Part shown: in pieces, positions 8,116-18,100 of the stretch
Numbering within the stretch: the stretch's first letter is position 1
How the letters are laid out: every line of letters begins with the position of its first letter
Source of the DNA: Bacteroidia bacterium
Lineage (GTDB): Bacteria > Bacteroidota > Bacteroidia > J057
DNA: 64,000 bases
Direction: 5' to 3'
Assembly (NCBI GenBank): GCA_022760475.1
Contig: JALEFZ010000087.1
Location: forward strand, 1-64,000
Notes under the pieces: generated by a model
Databases searched by the model: none
What the model saw: only the letters and a program-made list of their open reading frames with translations
What the model was told of the DNA's origin: nothing
Translations under genes and position numbers: made by a program

Positions 8116-8909
8116 TTGACATTAGCTTTGATATAAGGGCTAGCTTATCCATTGGTTTTAAGCAAGTTCCGGACTTGGGCTATAACCTGCTGCAATCCAG
8201 CAAAATGCTTATTCGCCCAACACCTGCGACAGAGGCTCTTTGCCGAAAGTATGGTTTGCTAATCAAGGATCTAAAGAAAGAGTTGTACATATTGGCAAGC
8301 CCTGGGGATGACCTTGAAAACATCGCACTTCCCAGACCTTTGACCTTGTCTTTTTTTGTTTTTGCAGGTGAAAATTCCTCAGGTAGGCTTATCGATTTTG
8401 GGCCTGGAATAAGGGAAGTATTGAGTGGAAAGAAGGAAAATCCTCAAATCTCAAAAGAAAAGCAGAATTTTTTCAAAGAATTATTTCCCGGTCAAAATGG
8501 AAGCTATCAAGTCGGAAATGGACGACTCAAAGCAGGTTCAGATGCGGTAAGTGGGGCGGATCTCATTGGCCCCCTTGCTTATCGGATTTTCTTACCCAAG
8601 GAGACTTACAAAAAAGTGAAGTTATCGGGGCCATTTGGTAATGAAGAAGTTCAGCAAAAGGAAGATGAAACTTATTTCACCTACGATTATGCAAGGATGC
8701 AAGAAGGCCTATATAGCCTTGAAGTAGAAAAAAACAATGGAAAAAAGGCCAAGGGAAAATTCTTTTATGTCGAAAGGCTTCCTGCCCGAAGCCCCATAGC
8801 CTTGGTATCCCTTTCACTTTCAGATAAAAAAGTAAAAATCAATACAGACCGCTATATGATCAATTTCCAAGAAAGGAAATCAGTCATGGCGAACTCAAAT
8901 AATTTATAA
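8112..8909 (+). CDS. Unknown eCIS-associated protein (possible cap or adaptor)
   Basis: 265 residues, translationally coupled to the Pvc16-like gene by an ATGA overlap and 22 bases before the sheath gene. It has no signal peptide or membrane segment and mixed alpha/beta composition, with a beta-rich second half (EDETYFTYDYARMQEGLYSLEVEKN) that resembles an Ig-like or carbohydrate-binding fold only loosely. The position between the cap and the sheath suggests a structural part at the non-baseplate end of the particle, such as a second cap or cap adaptor. This rests on context only; I do not recognise the family. Confidence 0.6.
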   Translation: MIDISFDIRASLSIGFKQVPDLGYNLLQSSKMLIRPTPATEALCRKYGLLIKDLKKELYILASPGDDLENIALPRPLTLSFFVFAGENSSGRLIDFGPGIREVLSGKKENPQISKEKQNFFKELFPGQNGSYQVGNGRLKAGSDAVSGADLIGPLAYRIFLPKETYKKVKLSGPFGNEEVQQKEDETYFTYDYARMQEGLYSLEVEKNNGKKAKGKFFYVERLPARSPIALVSLSLSDKKVKINTDRYMINFQERKSVMANSNNL

Positions 8910-8931
8910 TTTTTATTAACAGCAGATAATC

Positions 8932-10854
8932 ATGGCAGTACCATTATCATCTTACAAAACGCCAGGTGTATATGTGCAGGAAATACAGAAGTTGCCACCT
9001 TCTGTTGCGCAGGTAGATACAGCTATTCCTGTATTTATTGGATATACCCAGAAGGCGGAACTGGAATCATTCAAGGATTTGGAGATGGTTCCTCGAAGAA
9101 TTCGTTCCCTTCTTGAGTACGAGCAGTATTTTGGAACGACAAGGGACGAAGACCTATCCATTTCTATCAACACCATTTCAGCCACGGGCAATCGAATCAT
9201 CAAGGTCGAAAACGAATCTGATGTGAAGTACCACATGTACTACGCAGCACAGATGTTTTTCAACAATGGAGGAGGTGAAGCATTTGTGATCTCTGTAGGG
9301 GACATGACTGACCCTATTGAGCTGAGTAAGCTGGAGGCTGCCATTCCACTTTTGATGGAATATACAGAACCTACCTTGCTTCTTTTCCCGGATGCGGTAG
9401 AGGGACTTACGGACGGTGACTACAGAAGCCTCATGCAAGCTGCATTGGGGCACTGCGCCAATCCTAAAGTAAACAACTGCTTTACTGTCATGGATGTGAA
9501 ACAAAATTCGGATCAGACAGCCGATGAAGATGCCGAAGATTTTAGGGCTTTGGCGGGTACCATTGATGATTTCAAGTATGGAGCTGCTTATTACCCCTAT
9601 ATCGAGACATCGCTGAATTATGCATTTTCACTGGATTCGGTGAAAGTATCAGAGGATCTTATTGATGGGGAAACTCCTGAGCAAATCGTTAATCGTCTTT
9701 CAGCTATTAATTCGGATGACCTTACTCCTGCAGAGAAGAACAGGTTGGAAGCTGCTAAGAATGAGGCGAATAATCGTGATCAATTTGAAAAAGAATCCGG
9801 AGAAAAAGAGGAAGCTGTCGTTGAGCTTGAAAAAGAATTAAAAGCACTTCAAGATAAAAAGGAAAGAATAACGGATTTGACAACAGTATTAGAAAAGTCT
9901 GTAAAGTCAAGGAAGAAGCCTCCCAAACTTAAGGAAGATGCCATAAAGGAGGTCAAAGGGTCTGATCTTGAGGCTGTTATCGAGGCTTTGAATCCCGAAG
10001 AAGGTGAGAGCAGCAATGCCTTTAAAAACAGGTTGATCCAGGCAGCTAATGACACCTATAAGGATGGTGATAACGAGTTGGATGACCTGATTGCAGCTAC
10101 CGAAAAGTCTATCAGAGAGTCCAAAAAAGAACTTGCAGACCTTTATAAAACCGAAGAAAATGACTTCACCAATGGTCCTTTTACAGGGGCTACCATGGAT
10201 ATCATTTCTGGAGTTAACAACGGCCTTTTCAATGAAATACAGACCATACTGAATCAGAAGGGGAAGGTGATCATGCCACCAAGCAGTGCCATTGCAGGAA
10301 TGTATGCCAGGGTAGATAGCCTGAGGGGAGTATTCAAAGCACCTGCAAATGTAGGGTTGAATTCTGTAACAGGGCCTAACAGAAAAATATCCGACGATGT
10401 ACAAGAAGGTTTCAATGTAGATTCTACGAGTGGAAAATCCATCAATGTAATCAGAACCTTCAAAGGAATCGGAACGTTGGTTTGGGGCGCAAGAACATTG
10501 GCTGGTAATGACCGTGAGTGGAGATACGTATCCGTCCGTCGCTTCTTCAACATGGTTGAAGAGTCAGTCAAAAGATCTCTTTTCCGCTTTGTGTTTGAAC
10601 CCAACAACCCCAATACATGGGTGAGTGTGCGAGCCTCGATTGAGTCCTTCCTGGAAACTCAGTGGAGGGCAGGAGCCCTTCTTGGCAATACTCCCGACGA
10701 TGCTTATTTCGTCCGGGTAGGGGTACCTGAAACCTTCACCGAAGCAGAAATGCTGGATGGTTACATGGTAGTTGAAATTGGCATGGCAGTAGTTAGACCT
10801 GCTGAGTTCATCGTTCTGAAGTTCATGCACAAATTTGAATTAGGTCAACAATAA
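8932..10854 (+). CDS. Contractile tail sheath protein
   Basis: 640 residues. The start (YKTPGVYVQEI) and the C-terminal core (GIGTLVWGARTL, WRYVSVRRFFNMVEESVK, NTWVSVRASIESFL) are diagnostic of phage and eCIS sheath subunits. The sheath surrounds the inner tube and contracts to drive it forward. Between YYPYIETSL (about residue 220) and the conserved MPPSSAIAGMYARVD (about residue 445) lies an insertion of some 175 residues, roughly 237-413, very rich in Lys and Glu with heptad-like spacing, probably an exposed coiled coil. Afp and PVC carry three sheath genes; this locus has one. Sheath identity is firm; the surface role of the insertion is inferred. Confidence 0.95.
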   Translation: MAVPLSSYKTPGVYVQEIQKLPPSVAQVDTAIPVFIGYTQKAELESFKDLEMVPRRIRSLLEYEQYFGTTRDEDLSISINTISATGNRIIKVENESDVKYHMYYAAQMFFNNGGGEAFVISVGDMTDPIELSKLEAAIPLLMEYTEPTLLLFPDAVEGLTDGDYRSLMQAALGHCANPKVNNCFTVMDVKQNSDQTADEDAEDFRALAGTIDDFKYGAAYYPYIETSLNYAFSLDSVKVSEDLIDGETPEQIVNRLSAINSDDLTPAEKNRLEAAKNEANNRDQFEKESGEKEEAVVELEKELKALQDKKERITDLTTVLEKSVKSRKKPPKLKEDAIKEVKGSDLEAVIEALNPEEGESSNAFKNRLIQAANDTYKDGDNELDDLIAATEKSIRESKKELADLYKTEENDFTNGPFTGATMDIISGVNNGLFNEIQTILNQKGKVIMPPSSAIAGMYARVDSLRGVFKAPANVGLNSVTGPNRKISDDVQEGFNVDSTSGKSINVIRTFKGIGTLVWGARTLAGNDREWRYVSVRRFFNMVEESVKRSLFRFVFEPNNPNTWVSVRASIESFLETQWRAGALLGNTPDDAYFVRVGVPETFTEAEMLDGYMVVEIGMAVVRPAEFIVLKFMHKFELGQQ

Positions 10855-10883
10855 TTAATGAATTCCACAACTTTTGAATAATC

Positions 10884-11339
10884 ATGGCAAATTATCCCAT
10901 ACCAAAGTTTAGGTTTCTGGTAGAGTTCGAAACTGATGGTGGCCCTGTTAAGGCAGGTTTTACCGAGGTTTCAGGTCTTGACAATGAAACCGATATCATC
11001 GAATACCGAGAAGGTAGCGATGACACCAAATACAAGCGAATTATCCTTGGCCTAAGTAAGCCTAGCCGAATCACAATGAAACGCGGCATTTTTAATGACG
11101 ATTCGAAACTTCAGTTTTACGAGTGGTGGTCAAAGACCCTTGACAAACAAAAGACAGAAAGCGCCCAAAAAGATGTTACAATCAAATTGTTGGATGAAGA
11201 AGCTGAACCTGTCATTGTCTGGAAATTGAATAAGGCCATAGCAGTCAAACTTCAGTCTACAGACCTGAAATCCGATGGCAATGAAATCGCCATTGAGTCA
11301 CTTGAGCTTGCTCATGAGGGCTTGACCATCCAATCCTAA
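10884..11339 (+). CDS. Inner tube protein 1 (gp19-like, Afp1/Pvc1 type)
   Basis: 151 residues, 29 bases after the sheath gene. It has the tube-family signature: PKFRFLVEFETDG near the N-terminus, FTEVSGLDNETDIIEYREG, then RITMKRGIFNDDSKLQFYEWW and a C-terminal strand set ending in IESLELAHEGLTI. Such proteins stack as hexamers to form the rigid tube that is propelled into the target and carries cargo. Length is usual for the family. A second paralog follows directly. Confidence 0.95.
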   Translation: MANYPIPKFRFLVEFETDGGPVKAGFTEVSGLDNETDIIEYREGSDDTKYKRIILGLSKPSRITMKRGIFNDDSKLQFYEWWSKTLDKQKTESAQKDVTIKLLDEEAEPVIVWKLNKAIAVKLQSTDLKSDGNEIAIESLELAHEGLTIQS

Positions 11340-11348
11340 ACTTAAGCA

Positions 11349-11873
11349 ATGGCCCGAACTACAATACCTCCAGTAGCATTTCGCTTTGAGGTAAGATTTA
11401 TTGATGTCGAAAGAAGGGACACAGATTCTTCTACTGAAGAATTTGTGGCCTATTTTCAGCAGGTATCAGGAATTGGTGGTTCCATGGAAGTAAAGACCAG
11501 AAGGCGAGGAGCGAGAAACAACCGAAGGCCTATTGAACTTCCAAAGGGAGTTAAGTTTCCTGACTTGGTGCTCAAACGTGGACTTTTATTTGAGAAAAAA
11601 GGGAGTGGAAAAGGGATAGACTTGTTAGGCTGGATTATGAAAACCTTTCAAAATGGAGGAAATAACCTTATGAAAAAGGATGTCATCGTAACTCTCGCCA
11701 ACGAATCCGGGAATCCCTTGATCGCCTTCAAATATAAAAAGGCCTGGGTAAAACAATGGCAGTTGGGAGACTTCAATGCCATGGAGTCAAGCCTTGCGAT
11801 TGAAACCATTACCCTGGCTTTTCAGTCCATGGAAATTGACCGAAATCCACCTCCGCCACCTAATCGAAGATAA
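11349..11873 (+). CDS. Inner tube protein 2 (gp19-like, Afp5/Pvc5 type)
   Basis: 174 residues, nine bases after tube protein 1 and clearly related to it: PPVAFRFEVRFID, YFQQVSGIGGSMEVKTRRRGARNN, FPDLVLKRGLLFE and a final AIETITLAFQSMEI. In Afp and PVC the Afp5-like paralog forms the first tube ring on the hub, joining the spike and baseplate to the main tube. The larger, more basic loop here would fit such an adaptor, although which paralog is major cannot be read from sequence alone. A Pro/Asn-rich end follows the last strand. Confidence 0.92.
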   Translation: MARTTIPPVAFRFEVRFIDVERRDTDSSTEEFVAYFQQVSGIGGSMEVKTRRRGARNNRRPIELPKGVKFPDLVLKRGLLFEKKGSGKGIDLLGWIMKTFQNGGNNLMKKDVIVTLANESGNPLIAFKYKKAWVKQWQLGDFNAMESSLAIETITLAFQSMEIDRNPPPPPNRR

Positions 11874-11898
11874 CATTTGATTACTAAAATCAATCCAT

Positions 11899-12075
11899 AT
11901 GCCGATTGAAATCATGGAATTGGTCGTCAAGGCCAATTTGAAAGAAAAGCCTTCAAGTACAGGTAATGCAACTGCTGTACAAGCAAGCTCCCCTTCCCTA
12001 AAGGATAAAAAGGACTTGGTTGAAGAAATTGTAGAACAAGTACTGGCAATTATTCGCCAAAAAGAAGAGAGATGA
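11899..12075 (+). CDS. DUF5908-like small eCIS protein
   Basis: A 58-residue ORF from ATG at 11899 to TGA at 12073-12075. Its start, MPIEIMELVVKANL, matches the pattern I know for DUF5908, a small family found in eCIS operons between tube and hub genes. The middle is Ser/Ala-rich and the end is a charged helix (KDLVEEIVEQVLAIIRQKEER). It is co-directional and overlaps the next start by an ATGA, supporting real translation. Its function is not known; a chaperone or a small tube or hub part is conceivable. Confidence 0.8.
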   Translation: MPIEIMELVVKANLKEKPSSTGNATAVQASSPSLKDKKDLVEEIVEQVLAIIRQKEER

Positions 12076-12914
12076 TAACAGGAGAATTTGCAAATGCAGT
12101 GATAAGGGGGTTCGAGAAGGCTGAGGAGCTTTCTCAGCAGAACAACCCACTCGCTGAGTTTTCAGCCATGTTCAGCCCTGAAAATTTCAGCATCCTCAAT
12201 TCCTTCAATTTTGACTCTGCCCAATCTGATGGAGAGACAGGAAGTGAGCATAAGTTCAGAAATGTAGGACCTCGCGACTTCAATTTCGATTTTGAAATTG
12301 ATGCCACAGGAGCTGCTGATGAAATCCTGGATGTCAAAGAACAAATTGACAAATTCAAAGCTGCGACCGGTTTTAAACGCCTGGGTGGTTTTACATCCAA
12401 TGAACGCAGGCCAACCTTTTTGTCAGTAAGCTGGGGGACCTTCTCGGTAAGGTGTGTCCTGAAGGACATGGAGGTTGATTATACCCTTTTTGATGATGAT
12501 GGAAAACCGCTTAGGGCCACCATCAAGGCAAAATTCAGCGAGTATAAGACCCTATTGCGACAAATCAGGGAGAATCCTGCATTTGAGCAAGTGGCTACGC
12601 AGATTCGATCAGCCGTTGACCTGGAAAATGCAGGCAAACGCCTGGATACCCTCGCCCACGAGGTTTATGGAAACGTCAACTCCCTAGTTGACATGGCCAA
12701 AGCCAATGGTGTGAATACCCTGCGGGATCTGTCCGGCTTGGGAGATCTCGAACTCCCTCCCATCGATAATTTGAAAGAGCAAGGCCTAAATATGGCCAAA
12801 GACCTCGCCCAAAAGAAACTCGAACAAGCAACTGCACTTGCAGATGAAGCCCTTTCCGCAGGCCTTGAGGATGTAGGAGGGGCAATTAGTGATGGACTTT
12901 CTAGCCTATTCTAA
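12072..12914 (+). CDS. eCIS hub adaptor with degenerate LysM (Afp7/Pvc7-like)
   Basis: 280 residues, coupled to the DUF5908 gene (ATGA) and to the spike gene (TAATG). The region 70-170 has the beta-rich pattern of the CIS tube-hub family (RRPTFLSVSWGTFSVRCVLKDMEVDYTLFDDDGKPLRATIKAKF, shown by this residue order across about 12415-12535). A LysM-like segment follows (RLDTLAHEVYGNVNSLVDMAKANGV) but is degenerate compared with a standard LysM. The last 70 residues are an extra helical, Ala/Leu/Asp-rich tail. Homologs join the tube to the VgrG-like spike in the baseplate. The family is well supported; the function of the tail is unknown. Confidence 0.85.
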   Translation: MITGEFANAVIRGFEKAEELSQQNNPLAEFSAMFSPENFSILNSFNFDSAQSDGETGSEHKFRNVGPRDFNFDFEIDATGAADEILDVKEQIDKFKAATGFKRLGGFTSNERRPTFLSVSWGTFSVRCVLKDMEVDYTLFDDDGKPLRATIKAKFSEYKTLLRQIRENPAFEQVATQIRSAVDLENAGKRLDTLAHEVYGNVNSLVDMAKANGVNTLRDLSGLGDLELPPIDNLKEQGLNMAKDLAQKKLEQATALADEALSAGLEDVGGAISDGLSSLF

Positions 12915-14728
12915 TGAGTACCAAAAAAACAGAAGTACAACTAAAGATCAATGGAAGGGAGTTCCCTGCACTTGACCAACAGGTCTTGAACCTGACTGTG
13001 TCTAAGGAGGTGAATAAGATTCCTTATGCCACCATCTTTCTGAGGGATGGAGCCGTTGACCAACAATCATTCGCCATTAGCAATGAGGATTTCTTTGTTC
13101 CAGGGACACCCATTGAAATTTTTCTGGGTACAACGGATGGAAAAGAAAGGATTTTCAAAGGGATCATCACCAAGCATTCCATTAAAGTATATCCTCAAAA
13201 GCCTAGCACCCTCATGCTTGAATGTCGAGATGAGGCCGTAAAATTGAGCATTGGGCGTAAGAGCAGGTTCTTCTCAGACAAAAGCGACAGCGACATCTTC
13301 AATGAGATCCTCAGTGAGTATTCCGAATTGAATCCTGAAGTCGAAGAGAGTTCTCAACTGGTGGTACACCAGCAGATGGTACAGTACCTTTCTACAGATT
13401 GGGATTTTATTTCAATCAGGGCTGAGAGTCTGGGAAAGTACATTTTTGTGGATGACTCCGAAATCAAAATTGCTGCGCCAGACCTTGCACAATCTGAAAA
13501 CCGTATCCTGACTTATGGGAATCCACAAGATTCGGAATCTGAATCCAGAATTTGGGAATTCGAGTCTGAAATCGACGCCCGGTATCAATATGGATCAGTG
13601 GAGACCACTTCCTGGAATTACAGCACCCAGGAGTTGGATCAAGGGGTTGGGAACTTTTCACCTGCCTCTCAAGCTGGGAATCTCAGCTCTGGAGACCTGT
13701 CAGAAGTTGTGGGGCTGGATGCCTATACCCTTCACCAGATGGGGAGAAGAAACAATGCAGAGCTTACTGCCTACGCCAATTCTATTCTTCAAAAGAGTGT
13801 GCTAAACAAACTCTTTGGCAGGGTGAAAATTGATGGAAATGCAATTGTAAAACCTGGAGACCTTGTTAAAATTCAGGGTTTAGGTGATAGGTTTAATGGG
13901 AAAATATTTGTTTCAAGGGTTCATCATTCCTTTGAGCCAGGGAGGTGGTTTACAAATTTCCAGTTGGGGATGACAAATGAGTGGTTTTATGAAAAACCAA
14001 AGGTGAGTCCTCCTCCAAATATTGGAATGTTGCCTCCTATCCACGGGCTGCATTTGGGGAAGGTAATCCAATTGAAGGATGACCAGAATCCAGACCCTGA
14101 TTTCAGGATAAAAATTAATATTCCGGGACTTCATCAAAACGATGATGGGATTTGGGCACGATATGGAACCCCATACGGTGGCAACCAAAGAGGCTTTAAC
14201 TTCCTTCCTGAAATAGATGATGAAGTCATCGTAGGATATATTGGAGATGATGCCCGAGAGCCTGTTATCCTGGGATCATTGTATAGCCAGGCCAATCCCA
14301 GCCCTCTGGACAATGATGATAATAATTTCCTGAAGGGGATCATCACTGCGAATGAGCACAAAATCACCTTCGATGAAGAAAATAATGTGCTTTCTATCGA
14401 AACCCAGGGGGGGAATTCGGTAGTGCTGGATGATCAAAACGGGAGCATCAAGCTGAGCGATAGCAACAACAATGTAATAGAGATGAATTCGGGTGGGATT
14501 ACCCTCTCCAATTCTTCTACCATTAAAATTCAATCAACCAATATCGAGCTGGAAGGAACCAACGTGAATATCGTAGGGAATGCAGCTACCAACATCAATA
14601 GTCCAAGTGGTGGAGTGGTAAAGCTAGGGAATGGAACACTACCAGCAGCACCTATCACAAGTACAGTAACCCATCCACTAGGACCAGGGACAGTAAATCC
14701 AGGACCCAATACCAAAGTGTTGATTTAA
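12914..14728 (+). CDS. Spike/hub protein, VgrG-like (Afp8/Pvc8; gp27-gp5 fusion)
   Basis: 604 residues. The N-terminal 370 residues form the gp27-like hub (late control D type). A gp5-like OB fold follows from about residue 378 (HGLHLGKVIQLKDDQNPDPD, IWARYGTPYGG, FLPEIDDEVIVGYIGDDARE, VILGSLYS). The C-terminal 130 residues are short beta repeats (ISLSNS, VVLDD, IKLSDSNNN, IKIQSTNIELEG) typical of the trimeric spike helix. It forms the membrane-piercing tip that carries the tube. The end is Pro/Gly/Thr-rich and not a recognisable PAAR fold, and no separate PAAR gene follows. It overlaps the previous gene by TAATG and sits 11 bases before gp25. Confidence 0.93.
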   Translation: MSTKKTEVQLKINGREFPALDQQVLNLTVSKEVNKIPYATIFLRDGAVDQQSFAISNEDFFVPGTPIEIFLGTTDGKERIFKGIITKHSIKVYPQKPSTLMLECRDEAVKLSIGRKSRFFSDKSDSDIFNEILSEYSELNPEVEESSQLVVHQQMVQYLSTDWDFISIRAESLGKYIFVDDSEIKIAAPDLAQSENRILTYGNPQDSESESRIWEFESEIDARYQYGSVETTSWNYSTQELDQGVGNFSPASQAGNLSSGDLSEVVGLDAYTLHQMGRRNNAELTAYANSILQKSVLNKLFGRVKIDGNAIVKPGDLVKIQGLGDRFNGKIFVSRVHHSFEPGRWFTNFQLGMTNEWFYEKPKVSPPPNIGMLPPIHGLHLGKVIQLKDDQNPDPDFRIKINIPGLHQNDDGIWARYGTPYGGNQRGFNFLPEIDDEVIVGYIGDDAREPVILGSLYSQANPSPLDNDDNNFLKGIITANEHKITFDEENNVLSIETQGGNSVVLDDQNGSIKLSDSNNNVIEMNSGGITLSNSSTIKIQSTNIELEGTNVNIVGNAATNINSPSGGVVKLGNGTLPAAPITSTVTHPLGPGTVNPGPNTKVLI

Positions 14729-14739
14729 ACTAATAGAAA

Positions 14740-15177
14740 ATGAGAAAGCCAACTATAAAAGAAAAGAATGCATTTCTGGGGAAGGGGTGGGCCTTCCCAC
14801 CAAAGTTTATAAAGGGGGCGAATGACAGTGGACCTGAAATGGTATCTGCAGAAAAAGACATCTGTGAGAGCCTTCAGATCCTGCTTTCTACCAAACTGGG
14901 AGAAAGGGTCATGCGACCTAATTATGGGTGCAACCTCTACAAATTGAACTTTGAACCCATCAATACCCAATTTTTGGCATTCGTTCAAACCTATATTGAG
15001 CAATCAATTCTACTGCACGAACCCAGGGTTGAATTAGAAAATGTCAACATAAATACTTCCTCCCAGCTTGATGGCATTTTATATATCGAAGTCAATTATC
15101 GCGTCCGAGCCACGAACTCTCCCGACAACTATGTATACCCTTTTTACTTGAATGATCGCAACTTCCTTAATGAATAA
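14740..15177 (+). CDS. Baseplate wedge protein gp25-like (Afp9/Pvc9)
   Basis: 145 residues with the GPW/gp25 family core: AEKDICESLQILLSTKLGERVMRPNYGCNLYKLNFEP read as ordered motifs at about 14848-14958 (IxxSLxxLLxTxxGERxMxPxxGxxL), then a beta-alpha segment and LDGILYIEVNYRV. gp25 initiates sheath assembly on the baseplate through its conserved sheath-like handshake. It lies between the spike and baseplate J genes, with two bases to the next ATG. Length fits the family. Confidence 0.93.
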   Translation: MRKPTIKEKNAFLGKGWAFPPKFIKGANDSGPEMVSAEKDICESLQILLSTKLGERVMRPNYGCNLYKLNFEPINTQFLAFVQTYIEQSILLHEPRVELENVNINTSSQLDGILYIEVNYRVRATNSPDNYVYPFYLNDRNFLNE

Positions 15178-15179
15178 GC

Positions 15180-18100
15180 ATGAGCCAACAGGAAACAGTC
15201 AAGTACAAACATCCCTTTTTAAACAATGGGACCAGTCAGCAAAACAGGAATAACAAATACCTTCAGCCGAAGTATGTAGAACTCAATAATTGGAATACAG
15301 CTGATTACCTTCGGTTTGCCTACGAGTTTTCTGCCAACCTCAATTACTACAATGAGGAAAACTTGCCCCAGGGGGATTGGAGTGATTTCTTTAGCCAGGG
15401 GCCTGTCAATATGTTGGCCATCATCTCCTCTGTGGATCAGGATGCCTTTTTGCATAAATACAATGAGGCTGAGGTAAACTTCTGGAGGAAGTATAAAAAA
15501 GGTGCCAGAGGAAAAGAGATCGAAAGGGCCTATCAAGAGTTAATCGATCGCATATACGAAATAGCGGATAAAATCAGACAACTCTGTGAAGATATTCCGC
15601 AAGCCATGCCACTGAAGAGGGAAATTCTGGAAATTATCAAAAATCAGGTTGCAAGATCGGTTCTTAATAATCAGTTGGACATCAATGCGCTAGAAGTTTT
15701 GATTGCCTATGATAAAGCAAATGATCCTGATCCTGATGTGAAAAATCGAAACAGTGGGACCAGTGAGAGTCGCTACGAGAAGTTTATTCAGTATGACAAA
15801 CCCGCTAGGGATAAGGATGGCAAAGTGGTTGACGAAACCAACCGTAAAAGTACCATCTGTAGAATGGCTTGGGGAATCAATGGCTCCTACGCATATGACT
15901 GCATCACCCCTGATATTGGTTATAAAGACCCCATCAATGCCGGAAAGAATGAGCCTTCTTGCCGCGAAAACATCAACCTGAGGAACCTCTTCTTGATTTT
16001 CTACCAGGCTTTGGCAAAAATTATCCAGCGAGCCAAGATATTTTTGAACAAGGAATTGGCCGAAAGCCATCAAGTACAGCCACACCTGTCGCTGTATATT
16101 TCCTTTATCCAGCTTTTTAAGCAACTCCAGGCGAGGTATCAGGACTTTAGCAGGGTTCATCTTAATTATTACTATCAGGAGATTCTGGGTTTGAAGACCA
16201 AAAGACTCGAACCTGATCAGGCATATGTACTGTTTCGATTGGCCAAATCTGCTTCAGAAACCCTGCTGGAAAAGGGAACCCTTGTTGATGCAGGAAGAGA
16301 TGCCGAAGGTAAACCGCGTGCATATGCACTGGATAAAGAAATAGTAGTCAATAAATCAGAGGTAGCTACATTTCTAATGGATACAGAAGGTAAATCCATT
16401 ATTGAAACCCCAGCCCTTGTTCTTGAATCCCAATCACCTCTAGCGAGTACACCCAGCCCCTCCAGGTTCATTTGGAAATCGGGGGTTCATAGAGATGTTA
16501 TAACAAATGGTGGAAGGAGGCTTTCTTCAAATTTCAAATATGGCTTTGCCATTAGCCATCCAGTCCTCAACCTGAAAGAAGGAGAACGAAGAATTACCAT
16601 CAGATTAATTGCCCAAGGATTGCCACAAAGAGAAGAGCTGCAATCTGTGAAGGAAAGGATTCAGGTAGATCTTAGTACATCTGAGAATAAGAGTGGATGG
16701 CATACCTTGGTACAAAACAGGATAGAGATTTCAGAAATCAAACAAAATGAGGAAGAAACAGATCTCCCTGGGAGCACACCTGTGGGCATGGTCCTTACCC
16801 TTAGCTTAAGGCAGGATGATTACCCACTAGACTTGCCAGAGAAGCCAGAAGATCCTTTTCTGATCCAGTGCGACAAACCTGTTGTAAAAATTCTTTTTTC
16901 TAATGAACTCTATCAGGACTTCAGTGAGACCATCATAACCAATGTCGAGATCACGGTTGAGGTAGAAGGACTCGAAAACTCCATCAAGGTCAGGAATGAA
17001 CTTGGAGAGTTTGACAATAGGAATGCCTTTCCAGGTTTTGGGGTAGAGCCTACGGAGGGTTCCTATATGCAGATATCTTCTGACGAATGGACTGGAAAGA
17101 AGCTGACAGAAGTATTACCCAAGGCAATCTTCCTTGGGAATGTCGCAGATGATGTAGACGAAAGTGATGAGGTGGACGCAGCTACACTACTCATTGATAC
17201 CAAACAATTCAAGATCAGGCATAAGGTCAATAAGAAATTCAATGAGGTTGTCATTGAAGAGGACAAGGGGGGCTATGTTCGCATTCAGGAAGATCCATAT
17301 TACCGACTGAATCCAGAGATTGACCAGGTACTTGGAGAGCTAAAGAAAGATGATTGTGAGAAAGAGGATATAAACAGTCCGGAGTTTTTTGACAAACTAT
17401 CAATTTTCGTTTCCAAGATTGGAGGAGGGATTAGTAAGATTTTTGAGAGGATATTCAGGAAGCGAAAGCAGGAACAAAAAGCAAGGGCTTTTATGGCATC
17501 TCCTTCCATGGGAGAATTCATGGTACAAAGTCTTGGTACAGCGCGTTTTGTCAATGAAGTAGATGTACTGATGCTCAAGGGAGCAAAGGCAAGTCGAATT
17601 CGTAAATTCTTTTTGAGGGTCCGAGGAGAAAAGGAAAAAGTAGTAGAAAGAGACGACTCTTTCATCAAAAAGGTAATAGTTGACTATAAGGCAGAAGCAT
17701 CCTGGAAAGAGGCTTTTAACATACCTGAAACCAAAGTTCCTACAGAAGGAGAGGTCGCCAGAAATGTAGAAAAACCTGGACTGAAACTTGTGGTCATTGA
17801 CCCGGAATTGAAGCTGGCGAGTTTTCATCAGCAGGGCTTTACCCATATCAATCACTTTCCTGACAAGGATGAAAAGGCATTGGTATGCTTGCCATTGTTT
17901 ATCCCTACTGCTATAACACTTCCATCTGGTGAGGATTTTTCCCAAAATGACGATGAGGTCGAGACCCCAGATGATAATGAAATTGGTATAAAAGGGGAAT
18001 TTCCAAACCCCTTTGAGCAAAGTAACATTTACATTGGCTTGGATAACTTTGTCCCAGGCCAAAGCCTTTCGCTGCTTTTCCAACTGGAAGATGGTGGCGG

